NCBI GenBank assembly: GCA_902625725.1
Contig: CACOCY010000002.1
Coordinates: 124,001 to 188,000, forward strand
DNA: 64,000 bases
Direction of reading: 5' to 3'
Source: an uncultured SAR116 cluster alpha proteobacterium
GTDB lineage: Bacteria > Pseudomonadota > Alphaproteobacteria > Puniceispirillales > Puniceispirillaceae
Of the stretch, positions 1 to 8,264 are shown piece by piece (the first letter of the stretch is position 1; every line of letters starts with the position of its first letter). The translations under genes were made by a program, and so were the position numbers. The notes beneath the pieces were generated by a model. It saw nothing but the letters and a program-made list of their open reading frames with translations, made no database searches and was not told the origin of the DNA.

Positions 1-2
1 GT

Positions 3-785
3 AGCATTACTACTGTGGTGATTACGGTTTTAATTCTCATAAACGCAATAATTTTGGGATTGGAAACGGATTTATACTTTGCTAGCCAATTTGGGGACGC
101 TTTAAATTGGGTTGATAAATTTATTCTTGTTCTTTTCTCAGTGGAACTACTAATTAAACTTTACGTATATAGGCTAAAATTTTTCTATTCTGGCTGGAAT
201 GTATTCGATTTAACAATAGTAATAATTGCTTGGCTACCCACTAGTGGAGCATTAACGGTTTTACGTGCACTTAGAATTTTGCGTGTTTTAAGACTAATCT
301 CAGTTGTTCCACAATTACGGCGCGTTGTCTCAGCAATAGGATACTCTATTCCTGGTATGGTTTCAGTAGTAGGTGTTTTGGGCCTTATATTTTACGTAGC
401 TTCAGTTCTTGCTACAAAATTATTCGGAATACATCCGGACCCTTACATGCAAGAATGGTTTGGAAGTATTGGCGCATCAGCTTATACTTTATTTCAAATA
501 ATGACATTGGAAAGCTGGTCTATGGGAGTAGTACGTCCTACGATGGAAATTTTTCCTTGGGCTTGGGCATTTTTCATTCCATTTATCATAATAACTAGTT
601 TCGCTGTATTAAATTTTTTTATTGGTATTATTGTTGATTCAATGCAAGTTGCACAAACTCAAGACGAAACTGAGAATGAATTAGATAATGCAGATATAAC
701 AATGAAAGAATATAAGTTGCTGAAAAAGCAACTTGACGATTTAGCTAATGATATTCACCAGCTTCGAAATAAACTAGAGAAATGA
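3..785 (+). CDS. Voltage-gated sodium channel, NaChBac type (5' end outside window)
   Basis: This is a six-transmembrane, single-domain ion channel. Residue numbers count from the GTG at base 15, but the frame is open to the window edge, so the true N-terminus is missing. S1-S3 occupy about residues 1-75. S4 carries arginines at three-residue spacing (R84, R87, R90, R93), the voltage sensor. S5, a pore loop with the filter TLESWSM (164-170) and S6 (about 184-208) follow. The filter matches the bacterial NaChBac/NavBac sodium-selective consensus. The tail (about 228-256) is Lys/Leu/Asp-rich with heptad character, as expected of the tetramerising C-terminal coiled coil. Function (sodium influx, motility or pH behaviour in marine and alkaliphilic bacteria) is known for the family and inferred here. 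Confidence 0.9.
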   Translation, partial: SITTVVITVLILINAIILGLETDLYFASQFGDALNWVDKFILVLFSVELLIKLYVYRLKFFYSGWNVFDLTIVIIAWLPTSGALTVLRALRILRVLRLISVVPQLRRVVSAIGYSIPGMVSVVGVLGLIFYVASVLATKLFGIHPDPYMQEWFGSIGASAYTLFQIMTLESWSMGVVRPTMEIFPWAWAFFIPFIIITSFAVLNFFIGIIVDSMQVAQTQDETENELDNADITMKEYKLLKKQLDDLANDIHQLRNKLEK

Positions 786-789
786 TTAA

Positions 790-969
790 ATGTATATGCT
801 AAAAATTATAATCGTTGCGATACTTATATGTTTGGCATTTTTGCTGTTAAAACGTTTTATCCCTCTGCTTAAAACCATATCTAGAAGCATTTTTACCAAT
901 CCTTTATTTCGTTCTTTTTTATTAAGAGGAATTTGGAGACTCATTAGGCTATTATTATTCAGAAGATAA
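790..969 (+). CDS. Small basic membrane protein, unknown
   Basis: A 59-codon reading frame begins 5 bases after the sodium channel stop codon. It starts MYMLKIIIVAILICLAFLLL, a clear single membrane segment, followed by a strongly basic tail with many Arg and Lys residues and ending FRR. The close spacing suggests translational coupling to the channel gene. No separate strong ribosome binding site is visible. I do not recognise a family. It could be a small channel-associated membrane protein or a chance frame; the single hydrophobic segment followed by a cationic tail favours a real gene, with moderate confidence. Confidence 0.45.
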   Translation: MYMLKIIIVAILICLAFLLLKRFIPLLKTISRSIFTNPLFRSFLLRGIWRLIRLLLFRR

Positions 970-1023
970 CACTCAATGTAGAGAAAATTCTACTTTTTTA
1001 AACCTGTAGATACAAACTAGGAT

Positions 1024-1428
1024 ATGTTTAATTTTAAAAATTATTTGGTTGTTTTAGCCATTATTATAATGGCAAATACCTCTTCTTATGCAACAGCCTT
1101 GCAACTTGATTGTGAAATTACGAATGAAATTACAGATACTGGTTTTTTCAAAATTAAATCAAATTTTTCAATAAAAACCGATAATCAATCAATGTTAGTG
1201 ATTAATATGCCGCCTGAAGGCTCTATCGTTTTAAGTGGTACATTTGAAAATTATATGAATAATATATATGCTAACGAATATCATAATCTTACCTCAAAAA
1301 GTGCTTTTCTTCAGAGAGATATTTTTTCGCATAAAAACAATGAAAAATGGTATTTTAAATATATCGTTATAAGGATAAATCAAACAATTGGTTTTGAGGC
1401 TATATGTGGCCCAACCAAACAACTTTAA
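1024..1428 (+). CDS. Hypothetical secreted protein
   Basis: This 134-residue protein opens with a typical Sec signal peptide: a short basic start (MFNFKNY), a hydrophobic core (LVVLAIIIMA) and an Ala-containing cleavage region around SYATA. The mature part is about 110 residues, rich in Asn, Ile and Lys, with two cysteines (in LDCEI and AICGP) that could form a disulfide. I recognise no domain. It is followed 39 bases later by an oxidoreductase gene in the same direction. A periplasmic or secreted location is inferred only from the signal peptide. Confidence 0.6.
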   Translation: MFNFKNYLVVLAIIIMANTSSYATALQLDCEITNEITDTGFFKIKSNFSIKTDNQSMLVINMPPEGSIVLSGTFENYMNNIYANEYHNLTSKSAFLQRDIFSHKNNEKWYFKYIVIRINQTIGFEAICGPTKQL

Positions 1429-1467
1429 TCAAAATTATTATTAGCTTTAAAAGTATGAGGATTTGAA

Positions 1468-2460
1468 ATGAAAGCAATATGGTACGAAAAACAGGGAGAT
1501 GCGTTAGACGTTCTTACTTATGGTGAAGTTGAAAAGCCTACACCAGCATCTAATGAAGTACTAGTAAAAATACATTTTTCAGGTTTAAATCCTTCTGATA
1601 CAAAACGGCGTGTTGGCTTCAGAGGACAAAAACACGCGTTTCAAACAATTATCCCTCATAGCGATGGTTCGGGAGTAATTGAAGCTGTGGGTAATAATGT
1701 TGATTCAAAAAGGATAGGTCAAAAAGTTTGGATATATTCAGCTCAATGGCAGAGGCCGTATGGTACAGCAGCAAATTTTGTCTGCGTTCCATCTAATCTT
1801 GCTATAAAGTTAGCCGATACTACATCTCTAGAAATTGGGGCTACAATTGGCATACCCGCTTTAACAGCCTATGCAGGCTTATTTAAATACGGTGAAATAA
1901 AAAATAAGATAGTTTTAATAACTGGTGGAGCGGGAAGTGTTGGCAACTGCGCTATTCAAATGGCGAAACATGCAGGCGCAAAAGTAATTTCTACTGTTAG
2001 TAGTGATAAAAAGATGAAAGCTGCTCTTAATGCTGGGGCTGATCATGTTTTTCGATATGATTCTAAAAATCTAGTTGAAGATATATTGAGCACAACCAAT
2101 AGAAGGAAAATAGATCTGATATTTGATGTGGCTTTTGGAATTAATTTGGAAGCCCATTTAGATCTTATTAAAGACCATGGAATTATATCAACTTATGCTT
2201 CTGACAAAAAAGCAATTGCTGAAGTACCCTTTCAGAAATTTTTATTGATGAACCTTACAATATACAGTGTTTTTATGTATGTGTTAACTGATGATATGAT
2301 GCAAAATGCTTTGGAATTTATTAGAAAATGGCAGGTAAATTCAGGAATTAAACCCTTTGTTGCTAAAATTTATCATTTAGAGAAAACGGCTGATGCCCAT
2401 TTAGCCTTAGAATCTGGAGAAACAATTGGCAACATTATAATTGACTGTCGGAATGAATAA
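1468..2460 (+). CDS. Zinc-independent MDR oxidoreductase (quinone reductase-like)
   Basis: A 330-residue member of the medium-chain dehydrogenase/reductase superfamily. The N-terminal GroES-like domain includes the NPSD segment typical of the quinone oxidoreductase branch. The Rossmann fold starts at about residue 145 with the nucleotide-binding motif GGAGSVGNCAIQMAK. The cysteine and histidine ligands of zinc alcohol dehydrogenases are not apparent, so it is most likely an NADPH-dependent quinone or enone reductase. Substrate is unknown. The ATG is preceded by a GAGG Shine-Dalgarno sequence. A terminator-like hairpin lies about 35 bases past the stop codon. Confidence 0.85.
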   Translation: MKAIWYEKQGDALDVLTYGEVEKPTPASNEVLVKIHFSGLNPSDTKRRVGFRGQKHAFQTIIPHSDGSGVIEAVGNNVDSKRIGQKVWIYSAQWQRPYGTAANFVCVPSNLAIKLADTTSLEIGATIGIPALTAYAGLFKYGEIKNKIVLITGGAGSVGNCAIQMAKHAGAKVISTVSSDKKMKAALNAGADHVFRYDSKNLVEDILSTTNRRKIDLIFDVAFGINLEAHLDLIKDHGIISTYASDKKAIAEVPFQKFLLMNLTIYSVFMYVLTDDMMQNALEFIRKWQVNSGIKPFVAKIYHLEKTADAHLALESGETIGNIIIDCRNE

Positions 2461-2905
2461 AATGATTTTTGTCCCAATTTTAAAAGAATATCTTGAAAAG
2501 CTCTCAAGAGTTTTGAGCTTTTTTTTATTAGTTTTAATCTTAGCAATTATCGGTCCAATTAAATTTGCAAAAACAGAAACATTAAATTGGACTATCGGAT
2601 TATACTGTAGAGGAAATTTACCTGACCCAAAGCTGGATAATTTCTTTATCATTGAACAAAATTTACGATTTATACGAGTTGCACAATTTAATAATGACAT
2701 GGTAGAATTTTCTAAGACTGCTATTGAATTACAAATAACACCAAGCGAACTTTTCAACAGGCCAGAGGGGCTTACTATCAATCGAGAAACACTCGCAATG
2801 AAATGGCGAAATAGTAAAAAGATATGTACATTAGAGGAAATAGAAAATCTGGAGACTCTCGCCCAAGAACATCTCATTTTCTTACTCAAGGATAATAAGT
2901 TATAA
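2453..2905 (+). CDS. Hypothetical protein with N-terminal membrane/signal segment
   Basis: The reading frame overlaps the end of the MDR gene: the ATG at 2453 lies just before that gene's TAA, and another ATG follows at 2462. After a basic stretch (KEYLEKLSR) comes a hydrophobic run (VLSFFLLVLILAIIG), either a signal peptide or a membrane anchor, then about 110 mostly polar residues with cysteines in LYCRGN and KKICTLEE. I do not recognise a family. An AAAAGCTC...GAGCTTTT hairpin with a T-run falls inside the first 25 codons, so either this is a real coding frame that reads through it or the true start lies further downstream. Confidence 0.5.
   Translation: MNKMIFVPILKEYLEKLSRVLSFFLLVLILAIIGPIKFAKTETLNWTIGLYCRGNLPDPKLDNFFIIEQNLRFIRVAQFNNDMVEFSKTAIELQITPSELFNRPEGLTINRETLAMKWRNSKKICTLEEIENLETLAQEHLIFLLKDNKL
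2496..2527 (+). terminator. Terminator-like hairpin after the MDR gene
   Basis: An 8-bp inverted repeat (AAAAGCTC at 2496-2503 and GAGCTTTT at 2515-2522) with an 11-base loop is followed by further T residues, giving eight consecutive T in total. It sits about 35 bases after the MDR stop codon, the usual place for an intrinsic terminator, yet lies within the start of the next reading frame. Confidence 0.5.
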
Positions 2906-2917
2906 GCAGATTTTAAA

Positions 2918-3559
2918 ATGGAAGCTATTTTACTCGGTTCAATCGGGGTCATTACTGAGACATCTGAACTACAGCGGCAGTCCTACAATGAGGCTTTTGA
3001 GTATCATGGTTTGGATTGGTATTGGAACGTTGCCAATTATTGTGAATTATTAAAAAAACCTGGTGGTGTAAAACGATTGACCACATTTGGTGGTCATTTA
3101 ATTGATGCAGAAACTATATTGAAAATTCACAAAACAAGACAATCTATTTTTGACTCTAAAATTGAGAGTGGTATTCAGCCTAGAGAAGGTATTGTTGAAT
3201 GTATAAACCTCTGTAAGCAAAATAATATTAAAATTGGACTAATCACCACGACCACACCTCAGATGTTAGATTCTCTATCTAACTCACTGAAAAAACACTT
3301 TAGTTTTGATTCGTTTGATTTGATTACCACAAAGAACGATGTTGCTAATGAAAAACCAGACTTTGAAGTTTATAACTTTGCACTTAGTAAACTTAAATTA
3401 GATGCAAGTCAGGCGATAGCTGTAGAAGACACTGAAGCAAATCAGTCGGCTGCTATGCAAGCTGAACTTATTTGCTACCTTTTTGCGGGCGAATATGCTT
3501 CAACCCAATATAATATAAACGCTATTAATTCAATAGAAACTATATTCTCATTTATTTAG
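2918..3559 (+). CDS. HAD-like family protein lacking the catalytic aspartate
   Basis: A 213-residue protein with the layout of the CbbY/phosphoglycolate-phosphatase branch of the HAD superfamily: motif I region at the N-terminus, a helical cap (about 15-85), motif II Thr in GLITTTT (about 107-113), motif III Lys in NEKPDFEVY (K146) and motif IV VEDTEAN (E170, D171). The canonical DxDG of motif I is replaced by GSIG (residues 7-10), so both the nucleophile and the general acid/base Asp are absent. I recall similar proteins in other alphaproteobacteria carrying GSIG at this place, so it is probably a family trait rather than decay. Its activity, if any, is unknown. Confidence 0.75.
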   Translation: MEAILLGSIGVITETSELQRQSYNEAFEYHGLDWYWNVANYCELLKKPGGVKRLTTFGGHLIDAETILKIHKTRQSIFDSKIESGIQPREGIVECINLCKQNNIKIGLITTTTPQMLDSLSNSLKKHFSFDSFDLITTKNDVANEKPDFEVYNFALSKLKLDASQAIAVEDTEANQSAAMQAELICYLFAGEYASTQYNINAINSIETIFSFI

Positions 3560-3608
3560 CAGGAAAGATATACGAAAACAAATTATCCATTTGAAATTTA
3601 ATTTAAGT

Positions 3609-4607
3609 TTAATTTATTTGTGGAATTATATTTTTAGAAAAGCTCTTTAATCCTTCGATACCACCACCTGCATCTACCAACAAAATGTAATTTATACCAC
3701 CTGCTTTTAGCTCGTGCAAACGAACTACTATTTCGTCTATTGTGCCAATTAAAGCGCCATGAAGCGCTTCTTCAGCACCTTTATGCAGCATTATGCTTGC
3801 TCTATTCCTTCCATCAGGTCTTTGTGAGAGCAGGTCAACTTTTGCACGTGCTTTCATCCTACTTTCTATTGCTTTATTTTTATCTTCTTCATTTCTTGCA
3901 ATATATAGAGCGCGCGCTAACGCTATATTGCCTCCAGCACTCTCAGAATTATTATTTTCTAGAGCAGTATTAAAAATGCGAACGCGTTCAAAAACCGAGT
4001 TGACTGGTGAAAATTGGTCAAGCAGCAAATTAGCTCCCATATTGGCTACAGTAATAATAGCTTCGGGATGACCGGCTGCCAGCCACAAAGGTGGGTAAGG
4101 CTCCTGAAAACATGGTGGTTCAACTATTACATCTTTAAATTTCCAAAACTTTCCTTCGTAGGACCATCTTTTATCATTTGACCAGCATCTCTTCATTATT
4201 TCTATCGATTCAAAAAATCTTGGTTCTGCCTCATCCATTGATATGCCAAAGCTGCTAAACTCATTAAATCGATATCCCTTGCCGACCCCAAAATCGAGTC
4301 TTCCTTCAGATAGTAAGTCCAGTGTAGCAGCTTGTTCGGCAAGCAATACAGGATTGTGCCATGGAAGAGTCATAACTGCTGTACCAAGCCGTATGTTAGA
4401 TGTAAGCGCAGCTAGATAGGAAAGTAAATTTAAAGAAGCTGATACCTGACCAAATCCAGTAAAATGGTGTTCCACCGTGAAACTACTATAGTATCCTAAA
4501 GCCTCGGCCTCTACATTATAATTAAGCCATTCTTTATAGCCTAACGAGCTATCAATATCTAACCCACCACGAACAGCTTTTGCACTTCCAAATAAACCAA
4601 ATCTCAT
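3609..4607 (-). CDS. LLM-class flavin-dependent monooxygenase
   Basis: A luciferase-like (LLM) TIM-barrel flavoprotein of 332 residues from the chosen start. The ATG at 4607 is preceded by GAGAG at good spacing and gives the family-typical opening MRFGLFGSAK; the longer frame would begin at a TTG at 4637. Conserved features include FTVEHHF (about 42-48), LGTAVMTLPWHNPVLLAEQ (about 72-90) and the GVGKGYR segment. Such enzymes oxidise small organic substrates with reduced FMN or F420; the substrate here is unknown. It stands alone, convergent with the HAD-like gene. Confidence 0.85.
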   Translation of the reverse strand: MRFGLFGSAKAVRGGLDIDSSLGYKEWLNYNVEAEALGYYSSFTVEHHFTGFGQVSASLNLLSYLAALTSNIRLGTAVMTLPWHNPVLLAEQAATLDLLSEGRLDFGVGKGYRFNEFSSFGISMDEAEPRFFESIEIMKRCWSNDKRWSYEGKFWKFKDVIVEPPCFQEPYPPLWLAAGHPEAIITVANMGANLLLDQFSPVNSVFERVRIFNTALENNNSESAGGNIALARALYIARNEEDKNKAIESRMKARAKVDLLSQRPDGRNRASIMLHKGAEEALHGALIGTIDEIVVRLHELKAGGINYILLVDAGGGIEGLKSFSKNIIPQIN

Positions 4608-4776
4608 TTTTCTCTCATAATTGAAATCAAATTTCAAACTCTTGGTTAAAAGTAGATTGTGAACCTCAGACTGAAAAAATTATCGTTTTTTTAACGGATA
4701 TCTAAAACTACAATATACAATCAAATGATGATTTCCTAACAATGAGATAAAAAATAAAAATTTCATAGCAAAATAG

Positions 4777-5085
4777 TTAATGAGTCCAGGAAACTTTGCG
4801 TTCTGAGGAGAAATTATCTGCATATGATTTTATATTTAATTTTCGTTTTTGTGGATTAATCAATTCATAATCTATTTCCTGCTTTTCAGCATACTGAATT
4901 GCTGCTTCTTTACTTGAAAATGCGATTTTTATTTGTTTTTGGGTATCCCCGCTGGATTGCCAACCCATTAAAGGTTCTGGGATAGCAGGTGTTTTTCTTA
5001 CAAATTCTAGAATCCATTGCTTGGATTTAGCTCGCCCAGATTGCATAGAGGTCTTTGATGGTTTATAAATTTTTGCAATCGTCAT
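4777..5085 (-). CDS. NADH dehydrogenase accessory subunit, NDUFS4-like
   Basis: A 102-residue homologue of the complex I subunit NDUFS4 (18 kDa; 'ETC complex I subunit conserved region'), found in alphaproteobacteria and mitochondria. Diagnostic segments are AKIYKPSKTSMQSGRAKSKQ at the N-terminus, the GWQSSGDTQKQ stretch and the end SYADNFSSERKVSWTH, close to the conserved YADNF...R..W.H ending. The ATG at 5085 is preceded by GGAG at 6 bases, so the longer TTG/ATG extension is unlikely. It lies about 40 kb from nuoA-N, as is usual for this subunit. It probably supports assembly or stability of the NADH-binding module. Confidence 0.88.
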   Translation of the reverse strand: MTIAKIYKPSKTSMQSGRAKSKQWILEFVRKTPAIPEPLMGWQSSGDTQKQIKIAFSSKEAAIQYAEKQEIDYELINPQKRKLNIKSYADNFSSERKVSWTH

Positions 5086-5245
5086 AATTACTCCGTATCC
5101 ACAAATTTTGGTCAATAAAAACATAGCTCTTTTTATTGCAAAGAAGAGATTTTTATTAAATTAAATTTAAAATACTTTTAAATTTTTTCAACCACAATTA
5201 AATATATTCTTTTTTTGTCGTAAGGGCTTAATTAGGAGTTTTGAT

Positions 5246-7018
5246 GTGTATCAACTTAAAACAATAAAAATTCTTTTTACTGCTATTTTAGTCTTAGGCA
5301 TACTCGTCAAGTCTGCTAATTCCATCCTTAGTGAAAACACTCCCAAAGAATATCAACTCACCCCCGTGTATGAAGAGCAAACGTTTCCAAACAAAAAGGC
5401 CCCAGAGAAAGATATTTCGAACCAGAAACCTCAACAGGATCAAACGTTAATAAAACCTAAAATAGAAAAAGAAAAAAATAGAAGAGTTAAACAGGGTGAT
5501 TATCGTACAGAGATTACCGTGACCTCCGAACGTACAAAGATTGAACCAGTTTTACAAGAGGAGCCGAAAACTGAACTATCCAAAGTGATAAAGGATTTGG
5601 AAAAAACCATAGCTGACACCTCTTATTATCGATTTGTTCCTTCCAATCCCGCAGATGATTTTATAACATTATCAGCACTTGATTTTATAATTACTACATC
5701 GGAACGTAGGTTTTCGGGTTTGGTTTCTGAGACAGAAAATATTCCAGAACAAGCTAATTGCCAATCCACTTTTGAAATATGTAACAAACGCCTTGTTGGC
5801 TCCTTAACTAAAAGGCTAGAAATGATTGATTTTATAAATTTCAGTCAACAAGCATTAGGAAAAAACTCAAACACCCCTAAAATTGAATTGAAGCTATCTT
5901 CACCCTTCACCGAAACAGACGTTAAATTTGCTTTCAACGATTTGAATGAGACAAATAGCAAAATTGAGGATTATTACTTGTTACCATCAGACTTTTCTAA
6001 TCAGATTAGAAATATTCTGAAGAATAAAAAAAATATTTTTGCAGAAACTAATGGAAATTTCGCCAATAACTTTAAAATTTTACAGTCGCAATTATCCTTT
6101 TATGCTCAGTCAGACCAGGAATTGCTTTCTAACACTATCGATAAGAAAGGAAGTAACTTAACTATAAATATGACGGGCAAAGTAATGTCACAAATTGATG
6201 AATTTATAAAATTTATGGAACAAAAAAAAATAATTATTAACAATCAAATTGTCTCAAATACATCCGTTACATCTATCACGCCAGAACTGTCAATCGAAAA
6301 AATCAAACGAGAAGCATCAGAGTTGAATAAACTGTATAACTTAATAGAAGGTTACACTGAAGAAAACACCAAATTATTTGAAAAAGACAACAATCTTAGC
6401 AAAAAAATTTCTGTATGGTTTGATAATTATGCAAATTTTTTGAGAAATATTAATAGTTTACAGTTTTCAGAAAATGCTATGACTGAAGAAAATATCCTAC
6501 AAATTTCAGAGTTACAAACGGCTTTAAGAGAGCAGAGACAAAGCGGGATTTTGCTTTCAAATGAAATATTAAATAGTAAAGAGGGAATTCAGTTATTTAA
6601 ACAAGCACTACCCGAGTTAGCAGATTTAAATGCACAATTAGAAGAAACACATAAGCTATTTCCCTACCAATCTCTTGATTTAATCTTGATTGAGGCGACA
6701 GAGAGATTAAACCAAATTTTACAAACATTATCCTCTCAGGACGTAAATGCTTTAAAACAACCAATAAACGAAAACACATTACAATTTTTTCCAAGTCTAG
6801 TGCCTGAAAACAAAATAATGCAAGAAATTATGACATATATTGTTTCAGGAAATTCTAGTGAGAATAAAACAGAAAAGATCACTCTTTCAGATGTAGGTAT
6901 TAAGTTAGATAATAATGGTTTTTATAAATATGACGTTGATCATTTAAAGGTGAATAGCTTAATTCCAGAGCAACATGCTTTGCAAATACTAGATGATTTC
7001 AATTATCTTTCACAATAA
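5246..7018 (+). CDS. Large hypothetical exported protein, orphan
   Basis: A 590-residue protein starting at GTG 5246, seven bases after a GGAG sequence. Residues about 8-25 are hydrophobic (IKILFTAILVLGILVKSANS), a signal peptide or anchor. Residues about 30-110 are a low-complexity, Lys/Glu/Gln/Pro-rich linker. The remaining 480 residues are polar and mainly helical in appearance, with many Asn, Ser, Leu and Glu and few cysteines (only the pair NCQSTFEICN near 173-181, possibly a disulfide). I recognise no domain. It may be a periplasmic or cell-envelope structural protein. There are no operon partners: it is divergent from the NDUFS4-like gene. Confidence 0.65.
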   Translation: MYQLKTIKILFTAILVLGILVKSANSILSENTPKEYQLTPVYEEQTFPNKKAPEKDISNQKPQQDQTLIKPKIEKEKNRRVKQGDYRTEITVTSERTKIEPVLQEEPKTELSKVIKDLEKTIADTSYYRFVPSNPADDFITLSALDFIITTSERRFSGLVSETENIPEQANCQSTFEICNKRLVGSLTKRLEMIDFINFSQQALGKNSNTPKIELKLSSPFTETDVKFAFNDLNETNSKIEDYYLLPSDFSNQIRNILKNKKNIFAETNGNFANNFKILQSQLSFYAQSDQELLSNTIDKKGSNLTINMTGKVMSQIDEFIKFMEQKKIIINNQIVSNTSVTSITPELSIEKIKREASELNKLYNLIEGYTEENTKLFEKDNNLSKKISVWFDNYANFLRNINSLQFSENAMTEENILQISELQTALREQRQSGILLSNEILNSKEGIQLFKQALPELADLNAQLEETHKLFPYQSLDLILIEATERLNQILQTLSSQDVNALKQPINENTLQFFPSLVPENKIMQEIMTYIVSGNSSENKTEKITLSDVGIKLDNNGFYKYDVDHLKVNSLIPEQHALQILDDFNYLSQ

Positions 7019-7128
7019 GAGTAAAATATTAATATTTTGGTTACAACCAACTATTCTACTTATTGACTTAAATGCTCCTATTATCCATGATTTTACCTAG
7101 AAGCAATTATTGGTGTTTTGGGTAACTC

Positions 7129-8241
7129 ATGAGTTTAGAAATTAAAAAAGGGTTTTTGTTAGTTGCAGACATATCTGGTTATACTAGATTTTTAGCAGAT
7201 ACTGAGCTTGAACATGCCAATGGAATAATAAAAGACCTATTTGATGCAATAGTTCCTGTATTTAACAAATCTGTTACAATTTCCAAATTTATGGGAGACG
7301 CAATCTTTGCACATTCGGAAAATACTGCCTATGAAAATTCTCAATTTATGATTGATTTTTCAAGTCGAATTTATGCCGCTTTCGCCGATAGAAAGGAACT
7401 GATCGATATTAATACGGATTGTGAATGTAATGCTTGCAAACACATGAATGAACTCGATTTAAAAATGTTTTTACATCATGGGGAGTATGGAGTTCAGGAA
7501 TTTAATGGAAACAAGGAATTAGCTGGTTCAGATGTTAATACCATCTTTAGATTAATGAAGAATAGTGTAGTCGAAACAAAAAATGTTGAAGCTTATTTGC
7601 TGATAACGGAAAAAGCTCTCGAAGCGATGAAAATTACTTTCAGTGTGGATGATCCCTTAGCTGGGCTAGAAAAATACGAGCATATCGGGGAAGTTAAATT
7701 CCTGATTCAAGATTTGAATGAGAAATGGAAACAGAATAAAAAGGTAAAAAAACATTATATTGAAAGAGACGAAAAACAGTTAATTGATGAGCTATCTATT
7801 AATTTGAGCGTTTCTCCTGACATTGCATTTCTTATGTACACTAAACCAGAATGGCGCAAGCAAAATCTTCATGCTGATAAAATAGATATATTCAATAAAG
7901 GCAAAAAAACTCAAGGAGAAGGTACCCAACTCCATTGTCATCACGGCAAAGAAGTATTCAAAATGCAGATTACGGACTGGAACCCTGGCGAGTATATCTC
8001 AATTAAACATTCGTTGCCTTTTGGAATTATTCTACATCAAACAAATGAATTTATTGGCACTGATGATGGGTGTATTATGAAAATAAGAACTGGTGATGTA
8101 CAGAGCACCAACTTAGTCTCAAAATTATTACTTGGCAAGGTAAGAAAACAACTTCAAAAAGAGTTCCCGGAAGTCTTTAGTGGCCTACTTAAAGGCATGC
8201 AAGAATTTGCAAAAAACATATCCCAAAATGAAAAAGTTTAG
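7129..8241 (+). CDS. DUF2652 protein: class III cyclase-like domain plus SRPBCC-like domain
   Basis: The N-terminal half has the fold signature of class III nucleotidyl cyclases: LLVADISGYTRFL (first metal Asp, about D14), KFMGDAIFA (second metal Asp in the GD motif) and AGSDVNTIFRLMKN (about 141-154), which resembles the substrate/transition-state strand with Asn and Arg. A CECNAC cluster (about 103-108) before LDLKMFLHHG is also typical of DUF2652. The C-terminal 150 residues resemble an SRPBCC/START-like ligand-binding domain. Whether it makes cAMP is unknown. No operon partner is seen. Confidence 0.75.
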   Translation: MSLEIKKGFLLVADISGYTRFLADTELEHANGIIKDLFDAIVPVFNKSVTISKFMGDAIFAHSENTAYENSQFMIDFSSRIYAAFADRKELIDINTDCECNACKHMNELDLKMFLHHGEYGVQEFNGNKELAGSDVNTIFRLMKNSVVETKNVEAYLLITEKALEAMKITFSVDDPLAGLEKYEHIGEVKFLIQDLNEKWKQNKKVKKHYIERDEKQLIDELSINLSVSPDIAFLMYTKPEWRKQNLHADKIDIFNKGKKTQGEGTQLHCHHGKEVFKMQITDWNPGEYISIKHSLPFGIILHQTNEFIGTDDGCIMKIRTGDVQSTNLVSKLLLGKVRKQLQKEFPEVFSGLLKGMQEFAKNISQNEKV

Positions 8242-8264
8242 AAACTATCTAAAAACTTTAACCA

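Noticed and set aside
2407-2952. Long minus-strand frame opposite the hypothetical secreted gene
   Set aside because: It is antisense to plus-strand frames with signal-like and enzyme-like sequence, has Ser/Lys/Phe-rich shadow composition and no ribosome binding site.
7020-7040. 16-base palindrome AAAATATTAATATTTT after the orphan gene
   Set aside because: Purely A/T palindromes of this size are expected by chance in such AT-rich spacers and there is no T-run or known motif.
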